Below are positions 43,048 to 52,357 of a DNA stretch of 64,000 nt, piece after piece. The position numbers and the translations under genes were made by a program. Positions within the stretch are counted from its first letter, which is position 1. Every line of letters starts with the position of its first letter. The notes below the pieces were generated by a model, which was given only the letters and a program-made list of their open reading frames with translations, was not told the origin of the DNA and did no database searches. Source of the DNA: Streptomyces sp. DH41 (GTDB lineage Bacteria; Actinomycetota; Actinomycetes; Streptomycetales; Streptomycetaceae); contig NZ_JARVKY010000018.1 in NCBI RefSeq assembly GCF_029813785.1, positions 124,001 to 188,000 of the forward strand, written 5' to 3'.

Positions 43048-44250
43048 GTGCAGCGCCTCTACGATTTCCTCCGCAGACACCCGACCGGGGTCGACTGTTT
43101 CTGGGCCCTTGTCCTGCTCGGAATCTCCGTCATGTCCGTGGCCCCGCAGCAGGAGGCCCGGGGGACGGACACGACGGCGCTGATCGTTCCCTTCGTCCTG
43201 CTGCTGTGCGTGGTGATCGCGCTGCGCCGGCTGATGCCGGAGAAGATGCTGCTGCTGGCCGGCGCACTGGGCCTGGGACAGCTGGTGCTGGACGTGCCGA
43301 CCATGCCGGCCGACTTCGCCCTCCTGGTGATCGTCTACACCGTGGCCGCCACCGGCGCCCGCTGGGCCTCCCGGACCGCGCTGGCCATGGGGCTGTGCGC
43401 CGCGCCCGTCGCCTGCCTGCGCTGGCCCATGGAAGGCACCGGGATAGCGAACAACATCGCCATAACGGTCTTCCAGGCGGTGCCCTTCGCCCTCGCCTGG
43501 GTGCTCGGCGACTCCATCCGCACCCGCCGCGCCTACTTCGCGCAGCTGGAGGAGCGGGCCGCCCGGCTGGAGAAGGAGCGCGAGGCGCAGGCCAAGGTCG
43601 CGGTCGCCGCCGAGCGGGCCCGGATCGCGCGCGAACTGCACGACGTCGTCGCGCACAACGTCTCCGTGATGGTGGTGCAGGCCGACGGCGCCGCCTACGT
43701 CCTGGACGCCGCTCCCGACCAGGCGAAGAACGCCCTGGAGACCATCTCCTCCACCGGCCGCCAGGCGCTCGCGGAGATGCGCCGGCTGCTCGGCGTGCTG
43801 CGCACCGGAGAGCACCAGGAGGCCGGCGAGTACGTCCCGCAGCCCGACGTCCAGCAGATCGAGGACCTCGTCGAGGAGTGCCGCGGCTCCGGTCTGCCCG
43901 TCGACTTCAAGGTCGAGGGCACTCCGCGTCAACTGCCCAGCGGCCTCGAGCTCACCGCGTACCGCATCGTGCAGGAGGCGCTGACCAACACGCGCAAGCA
44001 CGGTGGCCCCAACGCGGGCGCGAGCGTGCGCCTGGTCTACTTCGACGACGGACTCGGGCTGCTCGTCGAGGACGACGGCAAGGGCGCCCCGCACGAGCTG
44101 TACGAGGAGGGCGGCTTCGACGGCCAGGGCCACGGCCTGATCGGTATGCGCGAGCGGGTCGGCATGGTCGGCGGCACCCTGGACGCGGGGCCGCGGCAGG
44201 GCGGAGGATTCCGCATCAGCGTGCTGCTGCCGCTGAAGCCCGCACACTGA
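43048..44250 (+). CDS. sensor histidine kinase (HisKA_3, NarL-type partner)
   Basis: 400 residues from a GTG. Residues 17-165 contain four to five membrane helices with short loops, so sensing is probably inside the membrane. A short coiled linker leads to the H-box ARELHDVVAHNVSVMVVQA near 203, followed by the ATPase domain: N-box IVQEALTNTRKHGG and G-box FDGQGHGLIGMRERVGMVGG. A cognate response regulator follows 51 bases downstream. Stimulus unknown. Confidence 0.9.
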   Translation: MQRLYDFLRRHPTGVDCFWALVLLGISVMSVAPQQEARGTDTTALIVPFVLLLCVVIALRRLMPEKMLLLAGALGLGQLVLDVPTMPADFALLVIVYTVAATGARWASRTALAMGLCAAPVACLRWPMEGTGIANNIAITVFQAVPFALAWVLGDSIRTRRAYFAQLEERAARLEKEREAQAKVAVAAERARIARELHDVVAHNVSVMVVQADGAAYVLDAAPDQAKNALETISSTGRQALAEMRRLLGVLRTGEHQEAGEYVPQPDVQQIEDLVEECRGSGLPVDFKVEGTPRQLPSGLELTAYRIVQEALTNTRKHGGPNAGASVRLVYFDDGLGLLVEDDGKGAPHELYEEGGFDGQGHGLIGMRERVGMVGGTLDAGPRQGGGFRISVLLPLKPAH

Positions 44251-44301
44251 CACCCGTGCCCTACGCACGTACCGCGTTGACACCTGTAAGGAAGAGGCCC
44301 G

Positions 44302-44976
44302 ATGGCGATCCGCGTAATGCTCGTCGACGACCAGGCGCTGCTGCGCACCGGGTTCCGGATGGTGCTCGCGGCCCAGCCGGACATGGAGGTCGTCGCGGAG
44401 GCGGGCGACGGCGTCGAGGCGCTCCAGGTACTGCGCTCGACCGCCGTGGACGTCGTCCTGATGGACGTCCGCATGCCCAAGCTCGACGGTGTCGAGACCA
44501 CCGGCCGGATCTGCGTCGACCCGAACGCGCCGAAGGTGCTGATCCTGACCACCTTCGACCTCGACGAGTACGCTTTCTCGGCGCTGAAGGCGGGTGCCTC
44601 CGGCTTCATGCTCAAGGACGTGCCGCCCGGCGAGCTGCTCGCCGCGATCCGCTCCGTGCACAGCGGTGACGCGGTGGTCGCCCCCTCGACCACCCGCCGG
44701 CTCCTGGACCGGTTCGCGCCGATGCTGCCGGCCACCAACCAGGAGCCCCGGCACAAGGAGCTCCAGCGGCTCACCGAGCGCGAGCGCGAGGTGATGGTGC
44801 TGGTCGCGCAGGGCCTGTCCAACGGGGAGATCGCGGCTCGGCTCGTGCTCTCCGAGGCGACCGTGAAGACGCACGTGGGCCGCATCCTGACCAAGCTCGG
44901 GCTGCGGGACCGGGTGCAGGTGGTGGTCCTGGCCTACGAGACCGGGCTGGTGCGGGCCGGCGGCGGACAGGGCTGA
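44302..44976 (+). CDS. NarL/FixJ-family response regulator
   Basis: 224 residues. The receiver domain has the acidic DD pair (LVDDQALLRTG), phospho-acceptor Asp in VVLMDVRMPKLDG, Thr in LILTTFDLDEYAF and Lys in FMLKDVPPGEL. The LuxR-type HTH ERERE-VMVLVAQGLSNGEI and TVKTHVGRILTKLGLRDRVQ ends the protein. It forms a two-component system with the kinase before it. Confidence 0.95.
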   Translation: MAIRVMLVDDQALLRTGFRMVLAAQPDMEVVAEAGDGVEALQVLRSTAVDVVLMDVRMPKLDGVETTGRICVDPNAPKVLILTTFDLDEYAFSALKAGASGFMLKDVPPGELLAAIRSVHSGDAVVAPSTTRRLLDRFAPMLPATNQEPRHKELQRLTEREREVMVLVAQGLSNGEIAARLVLSEATVKTHVGRILTKLGLRDRVQVVVLAYETGLVRAGGGQG

Positions 44977-44986
44977 CAGGGCTGAC

Positions 44987-45010
44987 AGATCGGGCAGGGC
45001 GGCCCGATCT
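44987..45010 (+). terminator. hairpin after the two-component operon
   Basis: AGATCGGGC, six-base loop, GCCCGATCT starts ten bases past the response regulator stop. Without a T run, as is common in Streptomyces. Confidence 0.6.
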
Positions 45011-45075
45011 CGGGTGCCTCGTCGGGTCTCCCGCATGGGTCCCGCGACGGGTGCCGCGTCGGTAGGGTCGCCCGC

Positions 45076-45708
45076 ATGCTCCTGTGGATCAACGGCCCCT
45101 TCGGGGGCGGCAAGACACAGACCGCGTACGAGATACACCGCAGGCTCCCCGGCAGTGTCGTCGGCGACCCCGAGCACGCCGGTTTCGGCCTGCACCGCGT
45201 GCTGCCGCCCGAGCTGCGGGGCGACTTCCGGGACCTGGCGGCCTGGCGGCAGGGCGTGGTGGAGGTCCTCGACCTCGCCCTCGCCCAGCACGACGGCGTG
45301 GTGGTCGCGCCCATGACGGTCACCGACCCCGGGCACTTCGCCGAGACCGTCGGCCGGCTCCGCGAACTGGGCCACGACGTCCGCCACTTCGCCCTCCTCG
45401 CCGAACGCGAGACCGTTCTGCGGCGGCTGCACGTGCGCGGCTTCGGGCCCGTCCTGCGGTACGTCGCCGGGAAGGACGCCGGACTGCGCCGCGAGAGCTG
45501 GGCGGTGGGGCAGCTCGACCACTGCCTGGAGCGGCTCGGCGAACCGGAGTTCGCCGAGCACCTGTGGACGGACCACGCGACGGTCGCGAAGACCGCGGAC
45601 CGGATCGCCGTGCTCGCGGGACTCACCCTCGAGCCCAACAACGAGGGCACGCTGCGGACACGGCTGCGGCAGGCGGGCGTGGGGCTGCGCCACGTGCGGT
45701 TCGACTGA
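45076..45708 (+). CDS. TmrB-like ATP-binding protein (tunicamycin-resistance family)
   Basis: 210 residues, MLLWINGPFGGGKTQTAYEI with Walker A at residues 8-15. It then follows B. subtilis TmrB closely in layout: VVGDPEHAGFGLHRVLPPEL, VVVAPMTVTDPGHFAETVGRLR, HFALLAERETVLRRL, WAVGQLDHCLERLGEPEFAEHL and a terminal RHVRFD. TmrB binds tunicamycin and ATP at the membrane and confers resistance. The similarity is from memory of that protein and covers its whole length. Whether it gives resistance here is inference. Confidence 0.85.
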   Translation: MLLWINGPFGGGKTQTAYEIHRRLPGSVVGDPEHAGFGLHRVLPPELRGDFRDLAAWRQGVVEVLDLALAQHDGVVVAPMTVTDPGHFAETVGRLRELGHDVRHFALLAERETVLRRLHVRGFGPVLRYVAGKDAGLRRESWAVGQLDHCLERLGEPEFAEHLWTDHATVAKTADRIAVLAGLTLEPNNEGTLRTRLRQAGVGLRHVRFD

Positions 45709-45749
45709 GGGCGCTCCCATGGTGGGCCGGTGGCCGGTCCGCGGCCGGT

Positions 45750-46856
45750 TCAGCGCAGTATCCCCTCCAGGAAGTCGCTGCCCAGCCGGGCCACCACCGT
45801 CACGTCCAGCTGGTGCAGGACGTACCGCCCCCGGCGGCGGGTGGTGATCAGGCCCGCCTTCTTGAGCACCCCCAGGTGCCGGGATATCTCCGGGGCCGTC
45901 ATGCCGTGCGCCTGCGCCAGCTCGCTCGTGGTGTACGCGCTGCGGGCCAGATGGCGGCAGATCCGCATCCGGACCGGGTGGGACAGCGCGGTCATCCGCA
46001 GGGTGAGCTGCTCGACGGACGGCGGCGAGGCCAGCTCGGGGGAGGCGACCGGGTAGTGCAGCACCGGCTGCCAGCCGTGCCGGTGCAGGACCATCAGGTG
46101 CGGCCAGCCCAGGCTCGTCGGCACCAGCAGAAGGCCGCCGTCCGCCGTCGCCGAACGGCCGTCGCCCAGCTTGTCGACCGTGATCAGCGAGGCGCTCTCG
46201 TCCAGCGACACCGCCGGTGACACGGCGGCCAGCGCCTCGGCGAGGCCCTTGCGGTGCAGCAGGTCCGTCTTGTGCCGGGCGTCCGCCGCGAGCTGGTGGC
46301 GCAGCCGTGACCAGGCCTCCGCGAAGAACGCCTCCTCGCAGTCCTGCGCGAACTGCCGCAGCCAGCTCCGGATCCGCGGCGGATCCGCCAGCAGCCGCTC
46401 ACTGAAGCGCAGCTGCTGCGGACCGCGCGCGGCGGCCAGGTCCAGCGCGCGGCGACGCACCTCGGCGTCCGCGAGCGCGGAGGCTCCGCCGGTGCTGTAC
46501 GGCAGGGCGCAGGTGAACTCCAGCGCCGCGTCCACGAACTGTTCGTCGGACAGCTTGTCGAGCAGGTCCAGGTCCTCGGCGAGGGTGGCGCCGGGCAGTG
46601 TGCTGCGGCCCGGGACACCGGCGAACGGCATGAACAGGTCCGAGAACGTGGTCCGCCACAGGAAGTCGGCCTCGCACATCCGGTCGGCCAGATGCGAGTC
46701 GAGCCGTGCGGTCACGCCCGTCGCCCAGCCCTGCAGCCCCGGGTGGTGCCCCGGCTCGGACAGGGCGTGCAGCGCCATGCCCAGCTCGGCCAGGGGCGAG
46801 GGCACGACGGTGACCCGCTCCGGCCGCAGCCCCGTGGTGTCGATGCGCACGCTCAT
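45750..46856 (-). CDS. ArsR-type HTH regulator with long N-terminal domain (DUF5937)
   Basis: 368 residues from the ATG at 46856 (MSVRIDTTGLRPERV); an upstream ATG at 46871 is possible. Residues 1-260 are a DUF5937-type helical domain. The C-terminal winged helix covers about 280-360: LTLRMTALSHPVRMRICRHL, YTTSELAQAHGMTAPEISRH, LGVLKKAGLITTRRRGRYVLHQL. No Cys cluster for metals is visible, so it is not a classical arsenic sensor. A palindrome lies upstream at 46895-46917, which suggests autoregulation. Ends 42 bases from the convergent TmrB-like gene. Confidence 0.8.
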   Translation of the reverse strand: MSVRIDTTGLRPERVTVVPSPLAELGMALHALSEPGHHPGLQGWATGVTARLDSHLADRMCEADFLWRTTFSDLFMPFAGVPGRSTLPGATLAEDLDLLDKLSDEQFVDAALEFTCALPYSTGGASALADAEVRRRALDLAAARGPQQLRFSERLLADPPRIRSWLRQFAQDCEEAFFAEAWSRLRHQLAADARHKTDLLHRKGLAEALAAVSPAVSLDESASLITVDKLGDGRSATADGGLLLVPTSLGWPHLMVLHRHGWQPVLHYPVASPELASPPSVEQLTLRMTALSHPVRMRICRHLARSAYTTSELAQAHGMTAPEISRHLGVLKKAGLITTRRRGRYVLHQLDVTVVARLGSDFLEGILR

Positions 46857-46894
46857 GACCTCATGGTGCACCCCGCCACTGACAACGCCGCCGC

Positions 46895-46917
46895 CGATTG
46901 ACGCCCGCCGTCAATCG
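46895..46917. promoter_or_regulatory. operator-like palindrome upstream of the ArsR-type gene
   Basis: CGATTGACG, five-base spacer CCCGC, CGTCAATCG, a perfect 9-bp inverted repeat 39 bases upstream of the start. ArsR-type repressors usually bind such imperfect or spaced palindromes in their own promoters. The 46918-47131 remainder is a GC-rich gap with short reiterations of CCGGTCGG near 47080-47105 and no gene. Confidence 0.6.
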
Positions 46918-47131
46918 ACGCGACGGGATGGCCTGGCACGAGCGGCGCCGGTTCCGGGCCGTACTCGCCGGCCGCCCGGCGCACGGCCGGGTACGCCGGG
47001 TCATGCACCGGTCGCGGTTCCTGCGGCCGCGGGCCCTCGGCTGACCGGCCGACCAGCAGCCAGCCAGCGAGCCGGTCGGCCGGTCGGCCGGTGGGCCGGC
47101 CGGAGGGCGGGAGGGCCGACCGCGCGGCCGG

Positions 47132-48334
47132 TCAGTCCTCCAGCCTGGCGACGAAGTCGGCGACCGCCGTCTTCACTTCGTCCGCCGTCAGCCGAAGGCC
47201 CGCCTCGTCCACCCCGACCTCGGTGACGGCGAGCCCGGGGCCCGGCGCGTCCCACCCCCGCGAGAAGAGCAGGGTCCCCGTCTCCTCGCCCTGCCGGACG
47301 GCGGCCTCGCCGACGACATCGGCGTCGTACGGCAGCCAGACCTGGAACTCGTGGGTGTGCGGCACCTCGGGGTGTACCCGTGCCCATGGCAGTCCGGCCG
47401 CCGCGAAGCCCTCCCGCATGGCGGCGGCCACCACGCGCGCGTGGGTCACGTACTCCGGCAGCCGGGGCAGCTCGCGCTCCAGGCCGGCCAGTGCCGAGAG
47501 CACCGTCGGGAACTGCTGGAACACCGCGCCGCCGTACCGGTGCCGCCAGGCCTTCGCCTCCTCGATCAGCGTCCGGGGGCCGGCCAGGGCGGCGCCTCCG
47601 TACCCCTTGAGGGACTTGTAGAACGAGACGTACACGCTGTCCGCGAGGCCCGCGATCCCGGCCAGGGGACGGCCGAAGTGGACGGTGGTCTCCCACAGGC
47701 GTGCCCCGTCGAAGTGGACCACCGCGTCGCGCTGCCGGGCGGCCTCGACGACCTCGGTGAGCTCCTCCCAGGTGGGCAGTACGTAACCGGCCTCCCTGAG
47801 CGGCAGCTCCAGCATCAGCGCCCCGAACGGCTCCTCGAAGTCGCGCACCTCCTCGGCGGTCGGCAGCCGGGGCTCGCTGGTCACCCGTACCGGGCGCAAC
47901 CCGCTGACCAGGCTGAAGGCGTTGCGCTCGTGCATCTCCGGATGGCTGAGCCCGTGCAGTGCGACGACCGGGCTGCCGGTGCGGCCCGCCCAGCAGCGCA
48001 GCGCCACCTGCTGGGCCATGGTGCCGGTCGGGAAGAAGGCGGCGGCCTCGGTGCCGAGCAGGGCGGCGACCTTCTCCTCCAGGGCCTCCACCACGCCGTT
48101 GCCGTACATGTCGGACGGTTCGTCGAGGTCGTACAGCTCGGCGGCCCCGTCCAGCAGGGCGAGCCGCTCGCGCAGCGTCGTGCTGAACCCCGGCCCGGCG
48201 AGCACGCGCCGGGCGTCGCGGTGGGCGGCCACGCGCCGTTCCCCAAGCCGCCGGCTCCGCTCCTCCGGCGGAGCCGCCTGGTCCGCCTGGTCCCCCTGAT
48301 TCGGCTGGTCCGTCTTTTCCGCCGTATCGCTCAT
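47132..48334 (-). CDS. PLP-dependent beta-eliminating lyase (threonine aldolase-like)
   Basis: 400 residues from the ATG at 48334. Fold-type I signatures are DEPSDMYGNGVVEALEEKVA, FFPTGTMAQQVALRCW, the HFDGARLWE segment with the PLP-binding Asp, and SFYKSLKGYGG with the probable Schiff-base Lys. It matches the beta_elim_lyase family that includes low-specificity L-threonine aldolase. The N-terminal 30 residues are Gln/Asp-rich. No operon partner; convergent toward the ArsR-type control region. Confidence 0.85.
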   Translation of the reverse strand: MSDTAEKTDQPNQGDQADQAAPPEERSRRLGERRVAAHRDARRVLAGPGFSTTLRERLALLDGAAELYDLDEPSDMYGNGVVEALEEKVAALLGTEAAAFFPTGTMAQQVALRCWAGRTGSPVVALHGLSHPEMHERNAFSLVSGLRPVRVTSEPRLPTAEEVRDFEEPFGALMLELPLREAGYVLPTWEELTEVVEAARQRDAVVHFDGARLWETTVHFGRPLAGIAGLADSVYVSFYKSLKGYGGAALAGPRTLIEEAKAWRHRYGGAVFQQFPTVLSALAGLERELPRLPEYVTHARVVAAAMREGFAAAGLPWARVHPEVPHTHEFQVWLPYDADVVGEAAVRQGEETGTLLFSRGWDAPGPGLAVTEVGVDEAGLRLTADEVKTAVADFVARLED

Positions 48335-48544
48335 GCCTGGATGATGCCCTGTGGCTGCCGGAGCGGGCACCTGGGTTCTCCGGTCTTCCCGCACCGTGCG
48401 CCACGCGCGTGCGGGTGTGTGCCTCGCCGCCGCGCGGAGACCCACAGCCTGTGGACAACCGGACGTGCCCCGGACCAATCGCGTTAACATGACGAGAAAT
48501 CGTCCGGTACCCCGAGCGGACTGGAACGGGAAGGCCGCCGTCGC

Positions 48545-49591
48545 GTGAACACAACCCCACAGCCAGATCCCAAGGACCGCCCCGCGCGGCTCACCGTAGG
48601 CGTCGTCGGCGCCGGACGCGTGGGCCCCGCGCTGGCCGCGTCACTCCAACTCGCCGGGCACCGCCCGGTGGCCGTCTCCGGGGTCTCCGACGCCTCCAGA
48701 CGGCGTGCCGCGGAGCTGCTCCCGGACGTGCCGCTCGTGTCGCCCGCCGAGGTCCTCCGACGCGCCGAGCTGGTCCTGCTGACGGTCCCCGACGACGCCC
48801 TGCCCGGCCTGGTGACGGGACTCGCCGAGACCGGTTCGGTGCGGCCGGGCCAGCTGCTCGTGCACACCTCCGGGCGGTACGGCGCGAGGGTCCTGGACCC
48901 GGCGTTGCGGGCCGGCGCCCTGCCGCTGGCCCTGCACCCGGCGATGACCTTCACCGGCACCCCCGTGGACGTCCAGCGCCTGGCCGGCTGCTCCTTCGGC
49001 GTCACCGCGCCCGAGGAGCTGCGGCTGGCCGCCGAGGCCCTGGTCATCGAGATGGGCGGTGAGCCGGAGTGGATCGCGGAGGACAAGCGCCCGCTGTACC
49101 ACGCGGCGCTGGCCCTGGGCGCCAACCACCTGGTCACCCTGGTCGCCCAGTCCATGGAGCTGCTGCGCACGGCGGGTGTCGAGGCCCCCGACCGGATGCT
49201 GGGCCCGCTGCTGGGCGCCTCCCTGGACAACGCCCTGCGCTCCGGCGACGCGGCCCTCACCGGCCCCGTCGCGCGCGGGGACGCGGGCACGGTCGCCGCG
49301 CACATCGTGGAGCTGCGCGCGTACGCCCCGCAGGCCGTCGCCGGCTACCTGGCGATGGCCCGCGCGACCGCCGACCGGGCGCTGGACCACGGGCTGCTGA
49401 AAGCCGAACTCGCCGAGGACCTGCTCGGTGTGCTCGCCGACGGGACGGGCACGACGGGCGGGACCGAAGGCGCCACCGGCACCACCCGCGCCACCGGCAC
49501 CACCGGCACGGACAGCACCGATGACCCCGACGACCCTGACGGCACCGGCGGCACCGGCGGCACCGACGGCCCCGAGGGAGACGCCCGATGA
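48545..49591 (+). CDS. Rossmann-fold protein with DUF2520
   Basis: 348 residues from a GTG. The N-terminal NAD(P)-binding motif is VGVVGAGRVGPALAASLQLA, and the C-terminal helical DUF2520 domain contains the HPAMTFTG and LYHAALALGANHLVTL signatures. The family is distantly related to 6-phosphogluconate dehydrogenase and ketopantoate reductase folds. It overlaps panC by four bases, which hints at a role in pantothenate synthesis (inference). The last 45 residues are Gly/Thr repeats. Confidence 0.85.
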   Translation: MNTTPQPDPKDRPARLTVGVVGAGRVGPALAASLQLAGHRPVAVSGVSDASRRRAAELLPDVPLVSPAEVLRRAELVLLTVPDDALPGLVTGLAETGSVRPGQLLVHTSGRYGARVLDPALRAGALPLALHPAMTFTGTPVDVQRLAGCSFGVTAPEELRLAAEALVIEMGGEPEWIAEDKRPLYHAALALGANHLVTLVAQSMELLRTAGVEAPDRMLGPLLGASLDNALRSGDAALTGPVARGDAGTVAAHIVELRAYAPQAVAGYLAMARATADRALDHGLLKAELAEDLLGVLADGTGTTGGTEGATGTTRATGTTGTDSTDDPDDPDGTGGTGGTDGPEGDAR

Positions 49592-50598
49592 CCACCACCC
49601 CGCCCGACCTGCTGCGCACCGCCGCCGAGCTGCACGCGCGCGTGCGGCACGGCCGCCGGGCCGTCGTGATGACCATGGGCGCCCTGCACACGGGCCACGC
49701 CACCCTGATCCGCACGGCCCGCGACCTGGTGGGCCCGGACGGCGAGGTCGTCGTGACCGTCTTCGTCAACCCGCTGCAGTTCGGCGCCGGCGAGGACCTC
49801 GACCGCTACCCGCGCACCCTGGACGCCGACCTGGAGATCGCCGGGCGGGCGGGCGCCGACGCCGTGTTCGCCCCCTCGGTCGACGAGGTCTACCCGGGCG
49901 GCGAGCCCCAGGTGCGTGTCACGGCCGGCCCCATGGGCGATCGCCTGGAGGGTGCCTCCCGCCCCGGCCACTTCGACGGCATGCTCACCGTCGTCGCCAA
50001 GCTGCTCCACCTCACCCGCCCCGACCTGGCCCTCTACGGTCAGAAGGACGCCCAGCAGCTCGCCCTGATCCGCCGCATGGTCCGCGACCTGAACTTCGGC
50101 ATGGAGATCGTCGGCGTCCCCACCGCGCGCGAGGAGGACGGCCTGGCGCTGTCCAGCCGCAACCGCTACCTCTCGACCCGGGAGCGACGCACCGCCCTCG
50201 CGCTCTCCCAGGCGCTGTTCGCCGGCCTGGACCGGCACGCCGCACAGGAGGCGCTGTGTGCGAGGGCCCGCGAAGTGCCCGCCACCGAGGCGCGTGCCGA
50301 GGCGCTCAGCGCCCTGGGCGAGTCCCGCGCGGCGGCCGACGCCCACGCCGTCGCCACGTCCGCCCCGGGCAGTGCCACGGCCGTCCGGGCCGCCGCCCGC
50401 CTCGTGCTGGACGACGCGGCCCGCGCCGATCCGCCGCTGGAGCTGGACTACCTCGCCCTGGTCGACCCCTCCGACTTCACCGAGATCGGCGACGACCACA
50501 CCGGCGAGGCCGTTCTCGCCGTCGCCGCCCGGGTCGGCGCGACCCGGCTGATCGACAACGTCCCCCTCACCTTCGGAACGCTCGGAGCCGCCTCGTGA
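49588..50598 (+). CDS. panC: pantothenate synthetase
   Basis: 336 residues. ATP-binding HIGH-like motif MTMGALHTGHATLIR, then VTVFVNPLQFGAGEDLDRYP, SRPGHFDGMLTVVAKLLHL, LYGQKDAQQLALIRRM and EDGLALSSRNRYLS. It ligates pantoate and beta-alanine. A stretch of about 40 residues near 225-265 (ALCAREVPATEAR... AADAHAVATSAP) is an Ala-rich insertion compared with the usual enzyme. Overlaps both neighbours by four bases, a tightly coupled operon. Confidence 0.95.
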   Translation: MTTTPPDLLRTAAELHARVRHGRRAVVMTMGALHTGHATLIRTARDLVGPDGEVVVTVFVNPLQFGAGEDLDRYPRTLDADLEIAGRAGADAVFAPSVDEVYPGGEPQVRVTAGPMGDRLEGASRPGHFDGMLTVVAKLLHLTRPDLALYGQKDAQQLALIRRMVRDLNFGMEIVGVPTAREEDGLALSSRNRYLSTRERRTALALSQALFAGLDRHAAQEALCARAREVPATEARAEALSALGESRAAADAHAVATSAPGSATAVRAAARLVLDDAARADPPLELDYLALVDPSDFTEIGDDHTGEAVLAVAARVGATRLIDNVPLTFGTLGAAS

Positions 50599-52352
50599 CC
50601 AGCACAGGCATACGACTGCACGCCCCCGCGCCCGGCTGGGCCATCGCCGCGGACGTGGTCGTCGTCGGCTCCGGCGTCGCCGGCCTCACCACCGCCCTGC
50701 GCTGCGAGGCGGCCGGTCTGCGGACGGTCGTGGTCACCAAGGCCCGCCTCGACGACGGCTCCACCCGCTGGGCGCAGGGCGGCATCGCGGCGGCCCTGGG
50801 CGAGGGCGACACCCCCGAGCAGCACCTTGACGACACCCTGGTCGCCGGGGCGGGCCTGTGCGACGAGGAGGCGGTCCGCACCCTGGTCACCGAGGGCCCC
50901 GACGCCGTACGCCGCCTCATCGCGACGGGCGCGCGGTTCGACGAGTCCGCCGAGGGCGACCTGGAACTGACCCGCGAGGGCGGCCACCACCGCCGTCGCA
51001 TCGCCCACGCCGGCGGCGACGCCACCGGTGCGGAGATCTCCCGGGCCCTGGTCGAGGCGGTCGACGACGCGACGCCGTCGGACACCCGCGCGCGGGGGAT
51101 CCGCACGATCGAGAACGCCCTCGTCCTGGACCTCCTCACGGACGCCGACGGCCGCACCGCCGGCGTCACCCTGCACGTCATGGGCGAGGGCCAGCACGAC
51201 GGGGTCGGAGCGGTGCACGCCCCGGCCGTCGTCCTCGCCACCGGCGGCATGGGCCAGGTCTTCTCGGCGACGACGAACCCGTCCGTCTCCACGGGCGACG
51301 GCGTCGCGCTCGCCCTCCGCGCGGGCGCGGAGGTGAGCGACCTCGAATTCGTCCAGTTCCACCCCACGGTCCTCTTCCTCGGCCCGGACGCCGAGGGGCA
51401 GCAGCCCCTGGTCTCGGAGGCGGTACGAGGCGAGGGCGCCCACCTGGTGGACGCGGACGGCGTGCGCTTCATGGTGGGACAGCACGAACTGGCCGAACTG
51501 GCCCCCCGCGACATCGTCGCCAAGGGCATCACGCGCCGCATGCAGGAGCGGGGCGCCGAGCACATGTACCTCGACGCCCGGCACTTCGGCGCCGACATGT
51601 GGGAGCGCCGCTTCCCGACGATCCTCGCCGCCTGCCGGGCGCACGGCATCGACCCGGTCACCGAGCCGGTCCCGGTCGCCCCGGCCGCCCACTACGCCTC
51701 CGGCGGCGTCCGCACCGACGCCCGCGGCCGCACGACGGTCCCCGGCCTGTACGCGTGCGGAGAGGTCGCCTGCACCGGCGTGCACGGCGCCAACCGCCTG
51801 GCCTCCAACTCCCTCCTCGAAGGCCTGGTCTACGCCGAGCGCATCGCCGCGGACATAGCGGCCGGCCACGCGGACGGCACCCTCCACGCGCGTGTGCCGG
51901 CGCCCCTACAGCACCCGGACCACCCGGCCCACCCCCTCCTGCCGCCCGAGGCCCGCCTCACGATCCAGCGGACCATGACCGAGGGCGCCGGAGTCCTGCG
52001 CTCGGCCGGCTCCCTCACCCGGGCCGCCGACCAGCTGCACCACCTGCACGACGAGGCCCGCGAAGCCCTGCACGAGAACGGCAAGACGTCCGAGCCGGGC
52101 GTCGACACCTGGGAGGCCACCAACCTCCTGTGCGTGGCCCGCGTCCTGGTCGCCGCGGCGGCGCGGCGCGAGGAGACCCGCGGCTGTCACTGGCGCGAGG
52201 ACCACGCGGACCGCGACGACCGGGCGTGGCGCCGTCACATCGTCGTACGCCTGAACCCGGACCGTTCCCTCGCCGTGCACACCACGGACACGCCAGAATT
52301 CCCCCCGACCACCCACGGCCCCCAGCCGGCGCACCGTCCCCAGGAGCAGTGA
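50595..52352 (+). CDS. nadB: L-aspartate oxidase
   Basis: 585 residues from the GTG overlapping the panC stop. FAD-binding VVVVGSGVAGLTTALRCEAA, TRWAQGGIAAALG, the active-site region EFVQFHPTVLF with SEAVRGEGAHLVD, HYASGGVRTDARGRT and NRLASNSLLEGLVYAERIA. It oxidises aspartate to iminoaspartate for quinolinate synthesis. The partner nadA is not in this window. Confidence 0.95.
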   Translation: MTSTGIRLHAPAPGWAIAADVVVVGSGVAGLTTALRCEAAGLRTVVVTKARLDDGSTRWAQGGIAAALGEGDTPEQHLDDTLVAGAGLCDEEAVRTLVTEGPDAVRRLIATGARFDESAEGDLELTREGGHHRRRIAHAGGDATGAEISRALVEAVDDATPSDTRARGIRTIENALVLDLLTDADGRTAGVTLHVMGEGQHDGVGAVHAPAVVLATGGMGQVFSATTNPSVSTGDGVALALRAGAEVSDLEFVQFHPTVLFLGPDAEGQQPLVSEAVRGEGAHLVDADGVRFMVGQHELAELAPRDIVAKGITRRMQERGAEHMYLDARHFGADMWERRFPTILAACRAHGIDPVTEPVPVAPAAHYASGGVRTDARGRTTVPGLYACGEVACTGVHGANRLASNSLLEGLVYAERIAADIAAGHADGTLHARVPAPLQHPDHPAHPLLPPEARLTIQRTMTEGAGVLRSAGSLTRAADQLHHLHDEAREALHENGKTSEPGVDTWEATNLLCVARVLVAAAARREETRGCHWREDHADRDDRAWRRHIVVRLNPDRSLAVHTTDTPEFPPTTHGPQPAHRPQEQ

Positions 52353-52357
52353 CAGCA

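Noticed and set aside
43021..45720. 899-residue minus-strand frame opposite the two-component genes
   Set aside because: Antisense shadow: the plus strand encodes a clear kinase, response regulator and TmrB-like protein.
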